24,494 bases of DNA from an uncultured Bacillota bacterium (GTDB lineage: Bacteria > Bacillota > Clostridia > Peptostreptococcales > Anaerovoracaceae), in contig CAUDEQ010000026.1 in the NCBI GenBank assembly GCA_958448635.1, forward strand, positions 1-24,494, written 5' to 3'. The translations under genes and the position numbers were made by a program. The notes beneath the pieces are model-generated. The model ran no database searches, had not been told where the DNA came from, and saw nothing but the letters and a program-made list of their open reading frames with translations. Positions 1 through 7,285 of this stretch are shown piece by piece; position 1 is the stretch's first letter, and each line of letters begins with the position of its first letter.

Positions 1-144
1 CGTGGAATATCATCGGATATATGCTCTTCAGATGAGCTCGATTCCACAGATGTATTCCGTGGCATGGCGATACGTGGAATATCATCGGATATATGCTCTT
101 CAGACGAGCTCGATTCCACAGATGTATTCCGTGGCATGGCGATA
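1..144. repeat. 72-bp direct tandem duplication
   Basis: Positions 1-72 and 73-144 are identical except for T33 versus C105. A third copy seems to begin at 145 but diverges after about 9 bases. The left edge of the array lies outside the window, so more copies may exist. No spacer lies between the copies, so this is not a CRISPR array. Each unit holds GTGGAAT near its start and ATTCCAC about 40 bases later. Confidence 0.9.
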
Positions 145-286
145 TGTGGAATAAATGGAATTAATATGTATCATTTTCCACAAATGCAGCGTTTCCTTGG
201 GCTGAGTCGTGGAAATCCCTGCTAAAATGAGGAAAAAATGCATGAAATTCCACAAATCGTTGCTTCAGGCAAGCCAAGTTGTGGAA
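2..286. repeat. Array of nine alternating GTGGAA / TTCCAC motifs
   Basis: GTGGAA occurs at 2, 74, 146, 209 and 281, and its reverse complement TTCCAC at 42, 114, 176 and 248. Orientation alternates strictly and start-to-start spacing is 30-40 bases. The duplication at 1-144 explains only the first four copies; the later five sit in unrelated sequence, so the motif itself recurs. Each GTGGAA/TTCCAC pair could close a long-looped hairpin or form a series of half-sites for a DNA-binding protein. No gene overlaps it. Function unknown. Confidence 0.7.
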
Positions 287-895
287 AGTGACATATGAAC
301 AAAATGCCTGTATTGCCGATACCTGGTTGATATATGCCGAAATAGCGCAACTTCGTCAGGCAGGGGCCTGCGCTTAATTGATCGGAAATGGGAGCCGGCA
401 GAGATGTACACCTATAATTGAAATAAAGCGGCTCTAAAAAATAAGTTGGAATGTCTCACAGACTGCAAGTAATTAGATGATCCGCCATCCCAGCATTTTT
501 AACAGAGCCAACATTTTTAACAGAGCCAATAAAACAGCACTCCGATATGCATCTGATTCGGAGCGCCGTTTTATGATTATAATGGACTTTTACATTTTTT
601 CATTGCTGTTTTCTCTCGATTCTGCAGATAAATCCGGGAATCATCCTGCTTATCTATTATGAAATGAAAAGCATTTCTGCTCACATTACCTTTTTTCTTA
701 CTCTTATACCTTATACGAGAAATATCTGTGCTTCCATTGCTTTTCTCATCCATAATGAGGCTCTATGAGTTTACTGCTTTTTCTCATCCGGAAGAAATAT
801 CTGTCGTTCTCATACTTTTCCTGCCCGCAAAAGGTGATGGATGCATACGTTTCATGCTTTTTCTCATCTGCGATGAAAAGCAGCTTGCCGACTGC
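287..895. other. Gene-poor stretch with short degenerate repeats
   Basis: No reading frame here has a good ribosome binding site or recognisable product. Two 61-62 codon frames (477-662, 728-916, plus) read as low-complexity non-coding sequence. The stretch holds an 18-bp tandem duplication at 494-529, three copies of GCTTTT(T)CTCATC at 739, 776 and 856, and two of AGAAATATCTGT at 718 and 793. The last CTCATC copy forms a hairpin (856-881) just downstream of the minus-strand gene ending at 896, but lacks a clear U-tract. Confidence 0.6.
494..529. repeat. 18-bp tandem duplication
   Basis: The 18-base unit CATTTTTAACAGAGCCAA occurs twice in direct succession, at 494-511 and 512-529, with no mismatch. 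It lies in sequence without a credible gene; slippage-type duplication is the simplest explanation. Confidence 0.85.
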
Positions 896-1462
896 TTATC
901 TGTGAAGAAAGCCTGAGATTCTCTTATACAGAACGAATGTCACTGCTGCATTGATTCCTGCTTTTATAGCGTTGAAGCCTGCGATGAACGGCATCAAGCT
1001 CCATACGGCCTCCCTAGGCACTCCCATGAAAAACGGAGTTATGATGAGGTTAGCCGGTATCATGATCAGAACCCATGCGATTATACCTGCTGTCAGAGCT
1101 ATTACAGCGCCTTTTCTCGTCTTCTTGTTTTTATATATAGTGCCTGCCACCAGTACCATCGTTCCTGTGGCTATAATATGCATCAGCATGCCGTAAAGGC
1201 CGCTGGCTGCGCTTACTGTAGCGCCCTGTATAACAGCCGTCACCACTGTGAGCACCAGTCCTGCAACAGGGCCGAAGGCAAAGGTTCCTATGATGATAGG
1301 GATATCAGCCGGGTCGTATTCCAGAAACGCCACTGCAGGGAATATCGGAAAATGTATAAAATACACAAGTACAATAGATACTGCCACCAGCATTCCCATC
1401 TTTGCAAGCTTCACCGTGCTGCTCTGTTTTCTCTGTTCACTTACGATAGTTCTTTCGGTCAT
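896..1462 (-). CDS. ribU: ECF transporter S component, RibU-like (riboflavin)
   Basis: Predicted 188-residue integral membrane substrate-binding subunit of an energy-coupling-factor transporter, most likely for riboflavin uptake. The protein is almost entirely hydrophobic, with about five or six membrane segments separated by short loops. Stretches such as FLEYDPADIP and FGPVAGLVL are typical of RibU-like S components. The frame is open upstream to 1519, but I place the start at the ATG at 1462 because AAAGGAGG (1471-1478) sits 8 bases before it. The FMN riboswitch in its leader strongly supports riboflavin or a related flavin as substrate. The shared EcfA/A'/T energising subunits are not in this window and must be encoded elsewhere. 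The symbol is assigned by family and riboswitch context. Confidence 0.9.
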   Translation of the reverse strand: MTERTIVSEQRKQSSTVKLAKMGMLVAVSIVLVYFIHFPIFPAVAFLEYDPADIPIIIGTFAFGPVAGLVLTVVTAVIQGATVSAASGLYGMLMHIIATGTMVLVAGTIYKNKKTRKGAVIALTAGIIAWVLIMIPANLIITPFFMGVPREAVWSLMPFIAGFNAIKAGINAAVTFVLYKRISGFLHR

Positions 1463-1551
1463 TTCTTTTTCCTCCTTTAAATGATCCATGATTTTTTCAG
1501 AATCTGTCAGGAGCCTCAAGTCAGATCATACTGTCTTTGCATCGAACAATC

Positions 1552-1580
1552 AAAAAACCCCGGAATATCGTTCCGGGGCT
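1552..1580 (-). terminator. Intrinsic terminator in the riboswitch leader
   Basis: On the minus strand an 8-bp perfect stem CCCCGGAA/TTCCGGGG (arms at 1571-1578 and 1558-1565) with a 5-base loop is followed by six U. It lies between the FMN aptamer and the transporter start, so it is probably the expression platform: FMN binding would favour termination and reduce riboflavin import. Confidence 0.9.
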
Positions 1581-1627
1581 TACAAATTACTCACACAAAT
1601 AATTCAACTGAATTTACTTGAAGTACT

Positions 1628-1775
1628 CTGATTTCTTCCATCCGGACTGTAACCGTCGGTACAGGATTCGCACCTGTTCAACCTTCAGCATGTATGTCAG
1701 CATGCATCAGGCTCGCGGACTTATGCATATCATGCAATTACCGCCGGTGAGGACTTTCACCTCGCCCTGAAACAG
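1628..1775 (-). ncRNA. FMN riboswitch (RFN element)
   Basis: Read on the minus strand the region contains the conserved RFN blocks in order: AGGGCGAGGTGAAAGTCC, ACCGGCGGTAA, GTCCGCGAGC, GGTGCGAATCC, CCGACGGTTACAGTCCGGATGG. The outer P1 helix can form between CTGTTTC (around 1775-1769) and GAAATCAG (around 1635-1628). It precedes a terminator and the RibU-like gene, which is the standard genomic setting for this riboswitch in Bacillota. It senses flavin mononucleotide. Confidence 0.96.
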
Positions 1776-1793
1776 ATTTTCAATTACATTTTA

Positions 1794-1822
1794 AGTATAC
1801 GAAAGTATATATGTCATGTCAA
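1794..1822 (-). promoter_or_regulatory. Sigma-A promoter of the riboswitch-ribU transcript
   Basis: A perfect -35 TTGACA (1822-1817) is followed by a 17-base spacer and the -10 element TATACT (1799-1794) on the minus strand. Transcription would start near 1787, about 12 bases before the P1 helix of the riboswitch. Confidence 0.85.
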
Positions 1823-2101
1823 GAGAAAAGTATTCCCATCCACCGGCACAATATATTCTGCAAGAGAAGCCTGTTCCGATAACAAATTTTCAGGAAAGAC
1901 TTATCTCTCCGCCATAACACATAACGCATGATAGCATTTTCCGTAGCTGCCACTACCTATCACGAGGTAATTCTGCCGTCATAACATACGATGCAGGGGA
2001 GTTATTCAACGAAGCTTTAACTTATGCGGCAATTTATTCGATTATTTATTCGATAATTTATGCGATGCATTTTCGTCAAACACGCCCCTGCTGATTTAAA
2101 A
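1823..2101. other. Intergenic region, no gene seen
   Basis: Sequence between the riboswitch promoter and the stop of the glycerol dehydrogenase gene. I see no credible reading frame and no clear intrinsic terminator for the upstream minus-strand gene. AT-rich imperfect repeats of TTATTCGAT occur near 2030-2060. Confidence 0.6.
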
Positions 2102-3196
2102 TCATATCAGATAATATCTTCCATAGGCATCTGCTGCCTTCAGCGCCGCAAATGTCATTTCGGCGGTCACCTCAAACGGCATATTGTGAAGCGTATCATT
2201 CTCTGCGCAGGCAGCCTCCGCCACCTTCATTATCTGTTCATCTGTTATATTCTCAGCACCGAGCTCTTTCCATGTTACAGGAAGGCCCACCTCTACGCAG
2301 AAGCCTATAACTTCCTCCAGCTCCTCCAGAGGCGCATTTTCCAGTACCAGCTGAGCGATGGTTCCGAAGGCCACTTTCTCGCCATGGTACATTCCGTGAC
2401 ATTCCTCCAGCACCGTCATGCCGTTGTGTATAGCATGAGCGCCGGCAAGCCCTGCGCTTTCAAATCCGATTCCGGAAAGAAGCGTGTTCGCCTCTATGAT
2501 CTTTTCCACCGCCTCGGTGCATGCGCCTGCTTCAAGGGCGATCTTTGCCTTTACTCCCTCGGTGATCAATGTGTCGTAGCACAGCTCTGCCAGAGCCATG
2601 GCAGCTTCTGTAGGCTTTCCTCCGGCACATGATACTGCTCCGCTCTGCTTGCATGCTCTGGCTTCAAAGTACGTTGCAAGAGCATCTCCCATACCTGCAA
2701 CGCTCAGCCTTACAGGCGATTTTGAAATTATATCCGTATCCATCATTACCAGGTTTGGATTTGCAGGCAGGAACAGGTATTCCTCAAAAACTCCCTCGTC
2801 CGTATATATAACCGACAATGCGCTGCATGGTGCGTCAGTCGACGCTATGGTCGGACATATAACCACCGGCGTATTGTTGTAGTAAGCGACAGCCTTGGCT
2901 GTGTCGAAGATCTTTCCCCCTCCTACACCTATCACAAGGTCGCATCCCTTTCCCTTAACGATATCCGAAAGGCGGTTTATCTCATTCTTGCTGCACTCTC
3001 CGTTGAAGTAATCGAACTCCACCTCGCAGTCAACATCCTTAAAGCTCTCCTCTATCTGTGCGCCTATTCGCTTATAACCCCCTGCACTTATGAGTATCAG
3101 CGCTTTCTTTCCATATGCCGCCGCATATGTTCCTAGCTTTCCCATTTCTCCTGAGCCCTGTACGTATTTTGAAGGGCTTATCATTATCTTGGCCAT
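2102..3196 (-). CDS. gldA: Glycerol dehydrogenase (iron-containing ADH family)
   Basis: Predicted 364-residue cytosolic NAD-dependent dehydrogenase oxidising glycerol to dihydroxyacetone. The NAD-binding GVGGGK motif lies near residues 90-95, followed by FDTAKA and the CPTIASTDAPCSA region conserved in GldA. Metal ligands match the family: Asp171 in GMGDALATYFEA, His254 in GAHAIHNG and His271 in MYHGEKVAFG. The frame extends 9 codons upstream, but the ATG at 3196 has GGAG 6 bases before it and gives the usual N-terminus. It appears monocistronic, with its own likely promoter near 3290. Substrate range in this family varies (glycerol, 1,2-propanediol and others), so the exact physiological substrate is not certain. 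Confidence 0.93.
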   Translation of the reverse strand: MAKIMISPSKYVQGSGEMGKLGTYAAAYGKKALILISAGGYKRIGAQIEESFKDVDCEVEFDYFNGECSKNEINRLSDIVKGKGCDLVIGVGGGKIFDTAKAVAYYNNTPVVICPTIASTDAPCSALSVIYTDEGVFEEYLFLPANPNLVMMDTDIISKSPVRLSVAGMGDALATYFEARACKQSGAVSCAGGKPTEAAMALAELCYDTLITEGVKAKIALEAGACTEAVEKIIEANTLLSGIGFESAGLAGAHAIHNGMTVLEECHGMYHGEKVAFGTIAQLVLENAPLEELEEVIGFCVEVGLPVTWKELGAENITDEQIMKVAEAACAENDTLHNMPFEVTAEMTFAALKAADAYGRYYLI

Positions 3197-3288
3197 TGTT
3201 TTCTCCTTTCCACATGTTGGCATATCCCTTATTTCGCATTTTCAGCGAGAAATCTTACGATAAACGTATTTTTCCGTTCATCGTTAAT

Positions 3289-3316
3289 ATTATAACATAT
3301 ATTCAATTCCAGTCCA
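3289..3316 (-). promoter_or_regulatory. Possible sigma-A promoter of gldA
   Basis: A perfect -10 TATAAT lies at 3294-3289 on the minus strand. A weak -35 (TGGACT, 3316-3311) is 16 bases upstream. It would start transcription about 85 bases before the gldA start codon. The -35 element is poor, so this is a tentative call. Confidence 0.4.
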
Positions 3317-3426
3317 GAGAAAATGAAAAGCCTCCCTTTTCAGTCTATTTACTTTTCGCAAAGGCCGCCCGGTGTCTCTTCGAAAGCTGTGCTGCACAGA
3401 CGCCTTCGGCGAGATTTCCCACACAA

Positions 3427-3470
3427 CAAAAAACCGTGAAGGGGCAGGCAGCTTCATGCCGCTCCTTCAC
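3427..3470 (-). terminator. Intrinsic terminator ending the lysine operon
   Basis: On the minus strand GTGAAGG (3470-3464) pairs with CCTTCAC (3442-3436). An inner GGCA/TGCC helix extends the stem, and a run of six U (3433-3428) follows. It lies about 140 bases past the stop of the last operon gene (atoA) and before gldA, so it marks the end of the kdd-kam-ato transcript. Confidence 0.85.
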
Positions 3471-3610
3471 AGCTGTTCTGTAGGCATGGTGAATGTCGAA
3501 CACCTGTATTACCTTTTCATCGTTCCAGACATTTGGTTTGCGATGCTTCGTTTGCTATATTTGATTTGCGATGCTTTTACTTGTGAACATCCAACACCGT
3601 CAATTTTTTC

Positions 3611-4258
3611 CTATCCCTCCATAGGCTTCAGATCAGGGCTGATGATCAGCTCGCAGCCGGTGGCTGCCTGAACCTCTTCTATGGTATAGTCCGGATGAAG
3701 CTCTGTAAGAACCACGCCCTGGTCGCCGATTTCCATAACGCCCATTTCCGTGATTATCATATCGACGCAATTGATGGCTGTATAAGGCAGCTTGCACTCG
3801 TCTAGGATTTTATGCTTTCCCTTCTGAGTATGAAGCATCGCAACGATAACTTTCTTTGCTCCCACCACAAGGTCCATGGCTCCGCCCATTCCCGGAACCA
3901 TTTTGCCCGGGATTATCCAGTTGGAAAGGTTCCCGTGCTTATCTACCTCCAGGGCGCCGAGGATCGTGGCGTCTACGTGTCCACCTCTGATTATTCCGAA
4001 TGAAGTGGCACTGTCAAAGAACTGACCGCCGGGGTTTATGGTTACATACTGAGCTCCTGCGTTTACCACGTCCACATCAGGTGCGTCAGGGGATGGACCC
4101 ATACCCATTATACCGTTTTCAGACTGGAGAATGATATTTACTCCTTCGGGAAGATTGTCTGCGACCATAGTCGGCAAACCTATACCTAAATTCACTACAT
4201 CGCCGTCATTTAATTCCATAGCGACTCTCTTCGCGATTCTCGTCTTTAAATCTGCCAT
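3611..4258 (-). CDS. atoA: Acetoacetate:butyrate CoA-transferase beta subunit
   Basis: Predicted 215-residue beta subunit of a class I (3-oxoacid type) CoA-transferase. The signature LQSENGIMG contains the catalytic glutamate (Glu47) that forms the glutamyl-CoA intermediate. Length and the GPGGQFFDSA-like and GGAMDL stretches fit the AtoA/ScoB group. In lysine fermentation this enzyme moves CoA from butyryl-CoA to acetoacetate, so that acetoacetyl-CoA can be thiolysed to acetyl-CoA. The start codon lies inside the end of the alpha-subunit gene (13-base overlap), with AAGGAGA just upstream, so the subunits are translationally coupled. It is the last gene before the terminator at 3427-3470. Substrate is inferred from context; the sequence alone does not separate acetoacetate- from other oxoacid-transferases. 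Confidence 0.93.
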   Translation of the reverse strand: MADLKTRIAKRVAMELNDGDVVNLGIGLPTMVADNLPEGVNIILQSENGIMGMGPSPDAPDVDVVNAGAQYVTINPGGQFFDSATSFGIIRGGHVDATILGALEVDKHGNLSNWIIPGKMVPGMGGAMDLVVGAKKVIVAMLHTQKGKHKILDECKLPYTAINCVDMIITEMGVMEIGDQGVVLTELHPDYTIEEVQAATGCELIISPDLKPMEG

Positions 4259-4926
4259 GGCTTTTCTCCTTCCACGATCTTATCAACGAAAATACCGGAT
4301 GTTCTCACGTTGTTCGGATCAAGCTCACCGACCTCAACAACCTTGCAGGCCCCTACGATAACCTGCTCTGCAGCTGTTGCCATCATAGGGTTAAAGGTCT
4401 GTGTCGTTCCGTTGTATACGGTGTTTCCGAACTTGTCTGTCACCGATCCTCTTATCAGTGCGAAATCAGCTTTGAGAGGCTCCTCCAGCAGATAGTCACG
4501 TCCGCCTACGTTGATGACCTGCTTTCCTTCAGCCACGATGGTTCCCACTCCTGTCGGTGTCAGGAATCCTCCCAGACCGGCTCCGCCGGCTCTTATTCTC
4601 TCAGCCAGAGTGCCCTGAGGGATCAAAATGCATTCAAGCTTATCTTCTTCCACGTCTGTATTCATCCTCTGAGCAACTTCAGGGTTGAGGCCTACATGGG
4701 ATGCTATCAAGGTCTTGATCTGACCGTTTGTCAACAGCTTTCCCACACCTCTTCCCGGAACGCCTGCATCATTGCATATGATAGTAAGATTCTTCACATT
4801 CTTTTCTACCAGCGCATCAATTAGGATTTCCGGAGTACCACAGGCCATAAAGCCGCCTACCATGATAACGGCTCCGTCTTTGATATCTGCGATCGCTTCC
4901 TGAGCGGTCATGATTTTGTCAGCCAT
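4246..4926 (-). CDS. atoD: Acetoacetate:butyrate CoA-transferase alpha subunit
   Basis: Predicted 226-residue alpha subunit of the same class I CoA-transferase. The family signature DGAVIMVGGFMACGTP lies at about residues 17-32 and contributes to CoA binding. The GGAGLGGFLTPTGVGT and DYLLEEPLKADFALIRG stretches are typical of AtoD/ScoA. It starts 20 bases after the kamE stop with GGAGG 8 bases before the ATG, and its end overlaps the start of the beta-subunit gene. Its place directly after the aminomutase genes supports a role in the CoA exchange step of lysine fermentation. Confidence 0.93.
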   Translation of the reverse strand: MADKIMTAQEAIADIKDGAVIMVGGFMACGTPEILIDALVEKNVKNLTIICNDAGVPGRGVGKLLTNGQIKTLIASHVGLNPEVAQRMNTDVEEDKLECILIPQGTLAERIRAGGAGLGGFLTPTGVGTIVAEGKQVINVGGRDYLLEEPLKADFALIRGSVTDKFGNTVYNGTTQTFNPMMATAAEQVIVGACKVVEVGELDPNNVRTSGIFVDKIVEGEKPWQI

Positions 4927-4946
4927 TTCTTTTCCTCCATTCTTAC

Positions 4947-5717
4947 TTATACCATCTTCCTTCTTACGACCTCCGTCAGTACGAAGGAAGCAACATGCTC
5001 TGCATATGTGTGCGCTCCGAAGCCTGCATCGTATCCCAGCTCCTGAGCCAGCTCGTGTGATATTCTAGGACCTCCGCATACGAGAATCACCTTGTCTCTG
5101 AGACCTTCAGCCTCCAGAAGCTCCACCATGTTGGTGAGGTTGGCAATATGCACATCCTTCTGGGTTACCGTCTGTGAAACCAGAATGGCATCTGCATTCA
5201 CTTCCTTGGCCTTCTGGATCAGCACCTCGTTAGGAACCTGGCTTCCCATGTTGATGGCATCTATGCCTTCATATCTTTCAAGCCCGAAGTGGCCGTGGAA
5301 GCCCTTCATGTTCATGATGGCATCTATACCAACTGTATGGGCGTCAGTTCCTGTCGAAGCTCCGACGATGACAACATCTCTCTTTATATTGTCCTTGATG
5401 TACTGTCCGCACTCGAGTCTGTCCATGACATCAACTTCCACCTTGGTTACCTTGATGTTGGTATAGTCAACGGTATGCTGGCATTTTCCGTATAACACGA
5501 AGAAGGTGTATCCCTCCGTCATGTTCTTGGAGTAAACTACATTTGGCTCGTCAAGCCCCATCTTCTTCGCCAGTATCTTTGCAGCCTCGCTTCCCTCTTC
5601 ACCGTACGGTACAGGTAGCGTGAATGCCAGTTCAACTACACCATCGTTAAGAGTATCGCCGTAAGGCTTTACCTTGGTCAGATCCACCTGAGCGATTGCT
5701 GTATTGCATTCAGTCAT
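4947..5717 (-). CDS. kamE: Lysine 5,6-aminomutase beta subunit (B12- and PLP-binding)
   Basis: Predicted 256-residue small subunit of the adenosylcobalamin- and PLP-dependent 5,6-aminomutase that moves the terminal amino group of beta-lysine (or D-lysine) to carbon 5. The base-off cobalamin motif DAHTVG gives the cobalt-coordinating His127, followed by the Rossmann-like B12 domain ending in VILVCGGPRI. Lys138, eleven residues after that histidine, matches the Schiff-base lysine spacing known in the Acetoanaerobium sticklandii enzyme (His133/Lys144). The N-terminal ~100 residues form the dimerisation domain. The ATG overlaps the kamD stop by one base (TAATG), a mark of tight translational coupling between the two subunits. 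Confidence 0.96.
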   Translation of the reverse strand: MTECNTAIAQVDLTKVKPYGDTLNDGVVELAFTLPVPYGEEGSEAAKILAKKMGLDEPNVVYSKNMTEGYTFFVLYGKCQHTVDYTNIKVTKVEVDVMDRLECGQYIKDNIKRDVVIVGASTGTDAHTVGIDAIMNMKGFHGHFGLERYEGIDAINMGSQVPNEVLIQKAKEVNADAILVSQTVTQKDVHIANLTNMVELLEAEGLRDKVILVCGGPRISHELAQELGYDAGFGAHTYAEHVASFVLTEVVRRKMV

Positions 5718-7273
5718 TATTTTGCACCTCCCAACATAAGCGGAATAAACGGATTGAAGTATTCATCGTCTTTGACGCATACGCCTTCGAGACCCTTTCC
5801 GCCGTCTCTAGGTCTCTTGACACCGCCGAACTTACCCTGCTCGATGGTTGAGAAAAGTCCTTCTTTTTCTATTTCGTGGAGCAGCTTGTCGGCTTCTGCC
5901 AGAACAAGCTGTGCTCTCTTCTGGATTATTCCGTCTTCCTTGAATTCCACCTCGGAACCTATATCTCTGGCATTGTTGAAGATATACTGAGCATTTTCGA
6001 TGGAAAGATATCTGTCGTGCATGTGCGGCGTATGAATGGCCTCAGTCAGCATTCCCAGAAGCTGGAGCGACTGGCCTGACCACACTGCGATGAGATTGAA
6101 CAGAGCGTCCTGAATATGTCCCTTGAAGATATTTCCCGTCATGAACTTGGTAGGAGGCATGTATTTCAGATTGGCGTTAGGGAATATCTCCTTTGCCATT
6201 ACAGCCTGTGCCAGCTCGTAGAGGAAGCCGTTTTCGATGTCAGGATCCATCTCAAAGGCATGACCCAGACCCATCTGCTCTTCCTTTACATTGGCAAGCA
6301 CTGCAAACTGTTCGTTGATGAACTGTGAAGCAAGGACCGTATGAGCCGCTTCATATGCATCATCCGTAGTCAGATAATTATCTTCTCCTGAGTTGAATAT
6401 TATATCGCAGTAGCCGATGATAACTCTGGAGAAGTACTGATCCACCAGCGTTCTCTGCATATTGATATCTCTGAACAGGATACCGTAAAGCGCATCGTTG
6501 AGCATTACGTCGAGTCTCTCAAGGGCTCCCATGGCAGCAATCTCAGGCATGCACATTCCCGATGAATAGTTGCAGAGTCTGATATATCTGCCAACCTCTT
6601 CGCCCACCTTATCGAGAGCCTTTCTCATTATCCTGAAGTTTTCCTGTGTTGCATAAGTTCCTCCAAAGCCCTCGGTTGTAGGTCCGTAAGGAACGTAGTC
6701 CAGCAGCGACTGTGCTGTTGTTCTTATAACGGCGATGATATCTGCGCCCTGTCTTGCCGCAGCTTCAGCCTGCACCACGTCCTCGTAGATGTTTCCTGTA
6801 GCTACGATTACATACAGATAAGGCTTTCTTCCTTCGCCTATGGTTTCAAGATATTTGTTTCTAGTTTCCGTCTGAGCCCTGATGGTCTTCAGAGCCTCCA
6901 GAACCTTTGGCATTATCTTTTCTTCCGCCTCTTTTGCCGATGCCAGCGGAAGCTTTGTTATGTCCAGGTTTCCCGCAGCCATCTCCTCTGCGATTTCCTG
7001 AGGCGATTTCCCTGTCTGTATCATCGCATTGCCCATCCAGTATGCGACGCCTCTAGGCAGTCCGCCTGCATCCTTTATCTGATCCACGACAACGTTTGGC
7101 AGCGGCGTTTCAACTTCATCCACACCGTCTATGCCAAGAAGTCTCAAGACAGTTCTCTCAGTACTGACAGTTGTATGCCTGTCGATGAACTCCTGCATGC
7201 TCTGTGCTATTCTTCCTGCGCAGGAGCGGGCACTGTCAATTACTTTAGGATCTAAATTCAGTTTGCTTTTCAT
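5717..7273 (-). CDS. kamD: Lysine 5,6-aminomutase alpha subunit
   Basis: Predicted 518-residue large subunit (TIM-barrel type) of lysine 5,6-aminomutase, close to the usual length of about 516. It provides most of the active site, with adenosylcobalamin and PLP brought by KamE. The start MKSKLNLDPK and the stretches GLPRGVAYWMGNAM, LYVIVATGNIYEDVVQA and MTGNIFKGHIQDALFNL are typical of KamD. The ATG at 7273 has AAAGGAG 8 bases upstream and lies 12 bases after the kamC stop. The paired beta subunit overlaps its stop codon. In the pathway the substrate would be L-beta-lysine made by KamA and the product 3,5-diaminohexanoate. Confidence 0.96.
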   Translation of the reverse strand: MKSKLNLDPKVIDSARSCAGRIAQSMQEFIDRHTTVSTERTVLRLLGIDGVDEVETPLPNVVVDQIKDAGGLPRGVAYWMGNAMIQTGKSPQEIAEEMAAGNLDITKLPLASAKEAEEKIMPKVLEALKTIRAQTETRNKYLETIGEGRKPYLYVIVATGNIYEDVVQAEAAARQGADIIAVIRTTAQSLLDYVPYGPTTEGFGGTYATQENFRIMRKALDKVGEEVGRYIRLCNYSSGMCMPEIAAMGALERLDVMLNDALYGILFRDINMQRTLVDQYFSRVIIGYCDIIFNSGEDNYLTTDDAYEAAHTVLASQFINEQFAVLANVKEEQMGLGHAFEMDPDIENGFLYELAQAVMAKEIFPNANLKYMPPTKFMTGNIFKGHIQDALFNLIAVWSGQSLQLLGMLTEAIHTPHMHDRYLSIENAQYIFNNARDIGSEVEFKEDGIIQKRAQLVLAEADKLLHEIEKEGLFSTIEQGKFGGVKRPRDGGKGLEGVCVKDDEYFNPFIPLMLGGAK

Positions 7274-7285
7274 CCTTCTTCTCCT

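Noticed and set aside
1..144. CRISPR array
   Set aside because: The 72-bp copies are directly adjacent without spacers and are far longer than CRISPR repeats; no cas gene is present.
477..916. Two small plus-strand frames as genes (477-662 and 728-916)
   Set aside because: They lack ribosome binding sites, overlap tandem repeats, and give low-complexity hydrophobic translations; the second overlaps the end of ribU on the opposite strand.
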